DNA of 21,978 nt from Priapulus caudatus. Its lineage: Eukaryota; Priapulida; Priapulimorpha; Priapulimorphida; Priapulidae. This document shows, one piece after another, positions 18,501 to 21,978 of the stretch. The position numbers were made by a program, and so were the translations under genes. The DNA is taken from the NCBI RefSeq assembly GCF_000485595.1, contig NW_014577939.1, positions 40,275 to 62,252 on the forward strand, given 5' to 3'. Positions within the stretch are counted from its first letter, which is position 1. Every line of letters starts with the position of its first letter. The notes under the pieces were generated by a model. The model searched no databases. It was not told the DNA's origin and saw only the letters and a list, made by a program, of their open reading frames with translations.

Positions 18501-21056
18501 GCAAAATATATTGGTATACACCAAAAAGTATAAATTAACACTGCACAAGAGCTTTCATTTGATTTACTTGTGTTTTTATCACAGATATTACGCACCATAC
18601 ATTTAGCATACTTTGCAATAAACTGACTTTTAAATGACTAGACAGAACTGACACCTGCCGAAACTTCAGTTTCAAATTCCCATGTCAAGTACACTAGTAT
18701 TTTATGAAATTATGTAAAAGAAAATCTCCAGCCCACCAAAGCATTAATAACATTTACAGAATGCATCCATGGGTGGGTCAATTGTAAATGGAATCATAAT
18801 AAAGTTAGTAAATTTGAATTCAAATCTAGAGTGTGTATGCTACAGGAAAAGTAATTATCTATAGAATCGTAACCGGACGAGGTATGAGAAGCTAACAGCA
18901 TGTGCAGAGTATGCATTAAAATATGTTCATTGACAATCCCTGAGAATTAAATCAACCTTTTATATACTAATCACCGATTTTTAGTATGCTGAAAATGTTT
19001 TTAAAACACCTTCCTAAATCTTCAATAGCTTAATGCACATCTTTCCTAAGTACATCATTGACTTGTAAAGCATCCTTTCTCTGTACGCCCACAGCACACA
19101 GGTAGCTCTACTGTGGGTTACAAACAAAGATAGGACAAACACTAGTTTCACTAAATGAATGTTTAGTGGCTGGCATGTTCAATTTCTATATTGTTCTATC
19201 TTAGTTTTATGCACAGTAATTAAAGTGCAGAGAAATTGGCATTTTAGGTGCTGCAAGTACACACATACAGATCTCTTTGTTCGTACAAAAACTGTCGACT
19301 ATCACTGGTTTACGTGTGAACGGGTAAACAGTATGCTCACATTGCAAAACGCAACAACGCGCGACCATTAATGGTCAATTGACGATTTAAACGTCTCAAG
19401 CTGGCCCTGTTGGTGGCTGGGGCTCTAGACTACACTGGGAGCGTCAAAGAGCACCGAAATTGCCAATTCAATAAACCAGTAGGTATATTTCTGCCCATGA
19501 ATCGGAGTTGCACGTCTTGGGGTTAACGTGCTCACTACCCTCATTAGTTAAAGTAGTTTCAGTATTTACTGCCAATATTAACTGCTGTGCAAGGTCTAGT
19601 TTACATAAACCGTCTAGGATAGAATAAGTCAAGCCGCAAAGAAAATACGATTGGTGTTTAACTAAACACGCAATAACTACTTCCTTTATGGACAGCTCTT
19701 TACCCTGAGACTTACGCTTGGGTTTTGCTGGAATAAGTTTGATTTTAGCATCCTCTCTGGGGGGTGTCTTTTTGGTTGGGCTTGGTTCGGCACTGCCATT
19801 GCTAGTCTTGGGTGCCTCGTAAGGTGTGATAAGATTCGCTGGCTTTATCTTCTTGTCACTGGGTACGAACAGCTTGGATAGGTCAGATTCACTGCAATGA
19901 TGTGGCGAAAGTAACAGTTGCAGTACAATTAAGCAATGACGATGACATAACATTAGACACTAGTTTACTCAAGTGACCTGGAATAAGAAAAATGTATTAA
20001 TATCAATCTATTGCCAAGTAAAGACAAAGTATGTCAAACGCATTACTGCAGATTACGTGAGACACACATTTTAGGTGGGTAAAACGAGAGATAAAACAAC
20101 ACATCTGAGCTAAACTGGTGTTTAACTACATTACCCCAGTATTTCATCAATTTATATGATATACTAATAATTTTTCGCCTATACTATCCGATTCATGTAA
20201 ATAAACAATACTTTTTGCCTACATTTATCCACTAAACCACCAGTTACAATGTTTAGCTATAAAAATTTGGATCGCAGATCTAGACATGCGTGCATTCATT
20301 CCAAGTCCACAAACAGGGTAACAAAATTTAAGATATTAACCCAAATTCTAGCACAATATTCAGATTTTTATTTAGACTTGACCACTATGTAAATGAGGTC
20401 AATCAGAGCTCAGATTCAACCCTAACTTGTTTCAAGGGTTGCTAGTAGCAGCAAGCAGTATGCCATTTAATACCATTTATCAAGAGATCGATATTGGTCA
20501 GTGATATTCTCACGTGTTGGCAGGGTAACAGCAAACACACATTATAAGAGTGATCTGTGGAAGTGCCCAATTCTGTTACTCGGTCAAAGTTACAATCACT
20601 TTAGCCTAAAAGCATACATGTATGGTAAATGAACTTTTGAACACGGGAGTCCAACAGACTCCCTACCCTCAAAAAGAGGGAGTCCGCAGCAAAATGAGGG
20701 AGTCCGCAGTCTGAGGTTCAAAATTAAAGATATTAACAATAACGCATGTGCTTATTTTTAAGATTCATGCGGTTGCACGTCTGTCAAATTTTCTTTGGAT
20801 ATTAGCTAAAAAAATACGGTATTTCCACGAGGCCGTGCTCTGGAACGAACTAGGTAGTATGGCAGAATTTTCAGGGAGTCACACAGACTCCTGCATACGT
20901 CAAATCAGGGAGTCCGACAGTAAATCTGGAAGTATTCGACTCCAGACTCCCATTAATTCCGCACACTGATACATGTAATTATTATCATCGGTCATTACCT
21001 TGGCCTTTTCTTGTCTTGCTTCTTTGTGACAGCAGTATTGGCTTCCTCTTCTAAAC
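9471..21056 (-). CDS. PPP1R10: PP1 nuclear targeting subunit PNUTS (13 exons; N-terminal TFIIS-N part off window)
   Basis: Exons in transcript order: 21056-20999, 19891-19716, 17247-17105, 16295-16162, 15839-15697, 15113-14992, 14284-14078, 12878-12594, 11606-11489, 10816-10775, 10651-10536, 9944-9875, 9571-9471. Splice phases match at every junction and give about 570 residues plus TGA. Diagnostic blocks in order: basic SDLSKLF and KIKLIP; GFMDALS; acidic linker; PP1-docking KSVSW; ERVNVNK; EPDP and VPLDD; LPPAITNLLASL; Pro/Gly/Arg-rich MRGP-RGRPP; and a C-terminal C-x8-C-x5-C-x3-H zinc finger ending GINGPPL. Known role: PNUTS holds PP1 on chromatin and in a complex with TOX4 and WDR82, controlling Pol II CTD/SPT5 dephosphorylation and termination. 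The N-terminal TFIIS-N domain expected for the family (about 150 residues) must lie beyond 21978. Convergent with ENDOV. Confidence 0.96.
9875..9944 (-). CDS. PPP1R10: PPP1R10 exon l (RGG-like)
   Basis: The acceptor is ttgatgctgcag and the donor is TTCG|gtgagt. It encodes MRGPMMMRGRPPFFHRGPRPRGF, a short RGG-like stretch. Read-through would add 45 residues without homology before a TAA at 9738-9740. Splicing to the zinc-finger exon is far better supported. Confidence 0.9.
10536..10651 (-). CDS. PPP1R10: PPP1R10 exon k (Pro/Gly/Arg-rich)
   Basis: The acceptor is ttatattccag and the donor is CCCAAC|gtaagt. It encodes GIPRSGPPRGLLRHPGL and MPAPRLGPGPGMYPN, the low-complexity Pro/Gly/Arg region that in mammals carries RGG boxes and binds RNA. 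It leaves in phase 0. Confidence 0.88.
10775..10816 (-). CDS. PPP1R10: PPP1R10 exon j (42-base micro-exon)
   Basis: The acceptor is catattatag and the donor is CCCAG|gtacgg. It encodes PGTTIDDGWCAYP plus split codons at both ends, phase 1 to phase 1. Length 42 keeps the frame whether it is included or skipped. Supported by phase agreement rather than strong homology. Confidence 0.75.
10997..11075. mobile_element. hAT-like element end fragment (CCCGTAGCCA-type) in a PPP1R10 intron
   Basis: GGCCCGTAGCCAAGGAGGGGGGCTGGGGGGTC resembles the terminal CAGGGGCGTAGCCAGG-GGG consensus of invertebrate hAT-type repeats, followed by decayed sequence. No matching second end was found. Confidence 0.35.
11489..11606 (-). 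CDS. PPP1R10: PPP1R10 exon i (EELTEKLKEIL)
   Basis: The acceptor is attttcgtag and the donor is CGAAG|gtaatt. 39 codons plus one base. LPESEEELTEKLKEILGNI aligns with the EELLKQ-SDKIKQML segment of PNUTS. It ends MDAPE. Confidence 0.9.
11860..12600. repeat. Degenerate ~77-bp tandem array (with TTACA-rich 5' part) in intron h/i
   Basis: The pentamer run (ATTACATTACATTACACTACATCA) from about 11860 grades into units of about 77 bases. Each unit has (G)CGTACCTTATGTTACACTA followed by ACATCA-CATAACC-TTCATGGAG. Unit starts lie near 12205, 12283, 12361, 12438, 12512 and 12585. The last unit includes the donor and final coding bases of PPP1R10 exon h. Confidence 0.75.
12594..12878 (-). CDS. PPP1R10: PPP1R10 exon h (LPPAITNLLASL)
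   Basis: 95 codons in phase 0-0. I place the acceptor at cgttgcaccag before GCC at 12878, since only this start keeps exon g's phase. An upstream AG at 12906 would need phase 1. The donor AAG|gttatg is weak, but a TGA follows two codons later. It contains GSLPPAITNLLASLQQGK, matching the LPPVLANLMGSM block of PNUTS, and a region like VQEILTS. It is strikingly GC-rich and flanked by tandem arrays on both sides. Confidence 0.85.
12945..13612. repeat. ~44-bp minisatellite, about 14 units, in intron g/h
   Basis: The unit is TCGACCCTCGCCAATAAGC followed by TATTAATAGATATAAGTTGTATTATCA. The copies nearest 13470-13590 are almost identical, while those at 12950-13450 carry many small indels, a gradient of decay. 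A further isolated unit occurs at about 13938-13990. Confidence 0.9.
13605..14112. repeat. Imperfect tandem duplication that includes the 3' edge of exon g
   Basis: GTTATACACAGA..CGAGTTAGATGCACGTAGACTAC is present at 13610-13650 and again at 13990-14028. CTAACGACTAATCAT..AAA..TACGTC-TCTAG-GG-ACGACGATGG is present at 13888-13941 and again at 14053-14107, where the second copy is the real exon g end. Confidence 0.8.
14078..14284 (-). CDS. PPP1R10: PPP1R10 exon g (WRLP to VPLDD)
   Basis: The acceptor is ctctctcttag and the donor is GACGAC|gtgagt. 69 codons in phase 0-0. WRLPPLI corresponds to the PW-PRPL segment of PNUTS, followed by STERELQAQRE, LEPDP and the IPLDE-like VPLDD. GC content is much higher than in the flanking introns. 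A decayed copy of its last 30 bases lies in the next intron. Confidence 0.93.
14510..14864. mobile_element. 355-bp MITE, copy 1, in intron f/g
   Basis: The ends are CAGGGGTAGAAATTAAC and the inverted GTTAATTTCGCACCCTG (17-base imperfect inverted repeats), flanked by direct repeat ATATTG (14504-14509 and 14865-14870). The interior has many GGGAGTCC/GGACTCCC motifs that form small hairpins. There is no coding capacity. The CAGGG ends are hAT-like, but the visible duplication is 6 bases, so the superfamily is open. Confidence 0.8.
14992..15113 (-). CDS. PPP1R10: PPP1R10 exon f (VNVNK block)
   Basis: The acceptor is gcgtttcag and the donor is ATCT|gtaagt. Joined to exon e it reads ERVNVNKAGTF, identical to vertebrate PNUTS over ERVNVNK. 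It continues as a charged helix rich in Lys/Arg/Glu (QRERKALDSAKRILLEDK). It leaves in phase 0. Confidence 0.94.
15400..15655. repeat. ~30-bp pyrimidine-rich tandem array in intron e/f
   Basis: Units of GCTCCATCCCTCCC followed by TCTCTCTCTGCC(GC/TC/TT), about eight copies with C/T slippage. It begins about 42 bases past the exon e donor on the transcribed strand, where it reads as purine-only GA/GGA repeats. Long open frames on both strands come from the period, not from coding. Confidence 0.92.
15697..15839 (-). CDS. PPP1R10: PPP1R10 exon e (PP1-binding RVxF motif)
   Basis: The acceptor is gaaaacag with a second AG three bases on (NAGNAG). The donor is GCGAG|gtatgc. It encodes a KKKKCKKSVSW run: SVSW is the RVxF-type PP1-docking motif (TVTW in mammals), at 15755-15769. 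After it comes AEETELRNYHYFEMNDDER with mammalian spacing. The Arg 19 residues after the Trp, which contacts PP1 in the mammalian complex, is kept. The second residue of the Phi-Phi pair is His here rather than Phe. Confidence 0.95.
15840..16161. other. PPP1R10 intron d/e, AT-rich, nothing recognised
   Basis: AT-rich with TTTAAATT motifs; no repeat or frame of note. Confidence 0.4.
16162..16295 (-). CDS. PPP1R10: PPP1R10 exon d (acidic linker)
   Basis: The acceptor is cttctctgcag. The donor chosen is GGTAG|gtagtt because it gives the phase 2 that exon e requires; the nearby ATG|gtaggt four bases upstream would break the frame. It encodes a Glu/Asp-rich stretch (EGEAEEEMEE). Acidic sequence precedes the PP1-docking site. 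Confidence 0.85.
16296..17104. other. PPP1R10 intron c/d, nothing recognised
   Basis: 809 bases. Overlapping antiparallel 60-codon open frames at 16814-17008 show no homology and are taken as chance. Confidence 0.4.
17105..17247 (-). CDS. PPP1R10: PPP1R10 exon c (GFMDALS block)
   Basis: The acceptor is tttttctctag and the donor is CATCG|gtaagc. Joined to exon b it reads PKPIILESTGFMDALS, matching the conserved GFLDALN motif of PNUTS, then a basic/Ser/Pro/Thr linker (RRKRKPST). It leaves in phase 0. Confidence 0.93.
17248..18300. other. PPP1R10 intron b/c, proximal part
   Basis: Contains a short (GT)n at about 17910-17928 and a locally CG-richer block at 17940-18130 with a donor-like CTGCG|gtaagc on the minus strand (near 18051-18057). 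No coding frame of note. Confidence 0.4.
18313..18318 (-). promoter_or_regulatory. Intronic polyadenylation signal AATAAA (minus strand)
   Basis: Read on the minus strand, AATAAAAACATTG is followed by T-rich and GT-rich sequence (GTTTTTTAAG...GTGTTTTGTTTTCTC, down to about 18275). That arrangement of hexamer and downstream element fits a working cleavage site. It lies in PPP1R10 intron b/c, 1.4 kb past exon b. Confidence 0.5.
18319..19467. other. PPP1R10 intron b/c, distal part (possible alternative 3' UTR)
   Basis: No conserved frame. It includes the perfect 14-base palindrome GACCATTAATGGTC (near 19362). If exon b is read through, this would be the 3' UTR leading to the AATAAA at 18313. 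Confidence 0.35.
19716..19891 (-). CDS. PPP1R10: PPP1R10 exon b (SDLSKLF / KIKLIP)
   Basis: The acceptor is gtcattgcag and the donor is AAGC|gtaagt. It encodes 58 full codons, from ESDLSKLFVPSDKK to DAKIKLIPAKPK. It aligns with the region before GFLDAL in vertebrate PNUTS (KVKIIP-like). The frame stays open 248 bases past the donor, to a TGA at 19468-19470 (see findings). Confidence 0.92.
19892..20622. other. PPP1R10 intron a/b, nothing recognised up to the MITE
   Basis: AT-rich, no repeat structure or exon-like frame seen. Confidence 0.4.
20623..20968. mobile_element. ~346-bp MITE, copy 2, in intron a/b
   Basis: The same family and orientation as 14510-14864, with roughly 90 percent identity by eye over the interior. 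It shares GGGAGTCCGCAGCAAAATGAGG, the CGAGGCCGTGCTC block and CAGGGAGTCACAC. The ends are more decayed than in copy 1. It is flanked by the 9-base direct repeat ATACATGTA (20614-20622 and 20969-20977). Its right end is 30 bases from the exon a donor. Confidence 0.8.
20999..21056 (-). CDS. PPP1R10: PPP1R10 exon a (first visible)
   Basis: The acceptor is cattcgacag and the donor is CCAAG|gtaatg on the minus strand. It is 58 bases, entering with two bases of a split codon and leaving phase 2. It encodes LEEEANTAVTKKQDKKRP, a charged linker after the expected TFIIS-N domain. Short and not itself diagnostic; accepted because its phase joins exactly to the next exon. Confidence 0.75.
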
Positions 21057-21338
21057 CTGTCGAATGAATGCAAAATAACACATTCCATCAAAACTCTCTC
21101 GAATATTTCCTAACTACAAGCTTGTTATTTTGTTAGAAAGCACTACGCAGCTATTACATAAAAACAGCCTATTGTTAATTGTATATATATGCTCAAATTG
21201 CTTTCCAACTGTGATTCAGTTAAGACTTCTAATCTAATTTTTGCATCTAAGCTTGAAGAGCATGTCATCATAATGACTCATTCACAACGAATCTGTGTGA
21301 ACCAGAGAAAATCTTACTATAAGTTAAAACTATATATA
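21057..21338. other. Intron upstream of PPP1R10 exon a, nothing recognised
   Basis: I looked on the minus strand for a TFIIS-N-domain exon and found none; this stretch is AT-rich. Confidence 0.4.
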
Positions 21339-21485
21339 CAGTGGAACCCGATTTTACGCGCCTCGATTTAACGCGAATTCGGATATACCGCGATGAGTAA
21401 CTGAACCCCCTTTTTTGCTCTTATATAACCACGTATATATAACCCCGATTTAGTGCGACCCCACTTTTTTCATGATGACATTTTA
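21339..21485 (+). mobile_element. Tigger/pogo-like transposon end fragment
   Basis: TA followed by CAGTGGAACCCGATTTTACG, with the repeated themes CTCGATTTAACGCG and CCCCGATTTAGTGCGACCCC. This matches the usual start of Tc1/mariner Tigger/pogo terminal repeats (CAGTGGAACC at a TA target). No second end is seen before the window closes. Confidence 0.55.
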
Positions 21486-21935
21486 TGGACCCCAAATAGC
21501 AGTTCTAACAAGAGTAATGCTGGAGCAGTAAAGTGCCATAACAGATAAGCACCACTGAACAGCAAAATGACTCGACAACACAGTTACCCATGTTTAACAT
21601 TAAACAAGTTTAGCACGTTAAATAGTCACTGCTTAACAGTGGTGTAAAAAATAATCTATACCATTAAAAAGTATTAATATATAAAAACCGGCATTATCTT
21701 CAGTTTACATGATTTTGTTGGTCATCATAATTTTCTATATAAATCATGCGTGTGCTGAAATATGTATGTAGCACAAAAAGATATCTGTAAAAGTGCATGT
21801 GCAGTTTGTTTTAGTCATGCATGCATCAGTGAAAATACATGAATAATAAAGGCACAGCTCATGAGTTGCATGAGAGGGAAGGAGCTGTGAGAAAAGAAAG
21901 GGAATGAAAACTGAGATTGAAGAAGAGAGCAAGCG
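21486..21935. other. Intronic or upstream DNA, nothing recognised
   Basis: No exon-like frame with plausible splice sites. The minus-strand acceptor-like tttcttttctcacag near 21887-21901 is not followed by a recognisable coding segment. Confidence 0.35.
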
Positions 21936-21949
21936 GGGAAGGTAGGGGG

Positions 21950-21978
21950 GAGAAAGAAAGAAAGAAAGAAAGAAAGAA
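21950..21978. repeat. (GAAA)n microsatellite running off the window
   Basis: AGAAAGAAAGAAA up to the last base, preceded by purine-rich sequence from about 21875. Confidence 0.95.

Overview
The window is eukaryotic and almost certainly animal nuclear DNA. It holds two multi-exon genes with GT-AG introns, long non-coding spacers, microsatellites, minisatellites and several families of short inverted-repeat transposons. Protein similarity to vertebrate orthologues is high enough to align exon by exon. The AT-rich, repeat-laden introns and the poly-G, CAGGGGC-type transposon ends suggest a non-vertebrate animal (sponge, cnidarian or similar). The species cannot be fixed from what is visible.

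Left part (1-2763, + strand): the 3' six exons of ENDOV (endonuclease V, an inosine-specific nuclease). The N-terminal exon or exons lie upstream of base 1. All internal junctions are phase 0, and the three catalytic acidic residues have the same spacing as in the human enzyme. A nearly perfect 359-bp palindrome sits in the third intron of the visible gene. An AATAAA follows at 2956.

Middle (2764-9470): about 6.7 kb in which I find no coding exon. It holds a long GA tract, a GT/GA microsatellite pair, an AT microsatellite, a duplicated ~210-bp module with an inverted end, three poly-G runs, and a 60-bp minisatellite (8881-9105) that may lie in the 3' UTR of the second gene.

Right part (9471-21056, - strand): thirteen exons of PPP1R10/PNUTS, a nuclear regulatory and targeting subunit of protein phosphatase 1. 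I joined them by hand, and splice phases agree at every junction. They run from just after the expected TFIIS-N-like domain (whose exons would lie beyond 21978), through the PP1-docking RVxF motif and a proline/glycine/arginine-rich stretch, to a C-terminal CCCH zinc finger and stop codon at 9471. ENDOV and PPP1R10 are convergent.

The PPP1R10 introns hold most of the oddities: two copies of a ~350-bp MITE; a ~44-bp minisatellite; a ~77-bp degenerate array whose units resemble an exon's splice-donor edge; a tandem duplication that copied the last 30 coding bases of one exon; a 30-bp purine/pyrimidine array; and an in-frame read-through of one exon that leads to a good intronic polyadenylation signal. 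No complete new system (CRISPR, toxin, defence or biosynthetic cluster) is visible.
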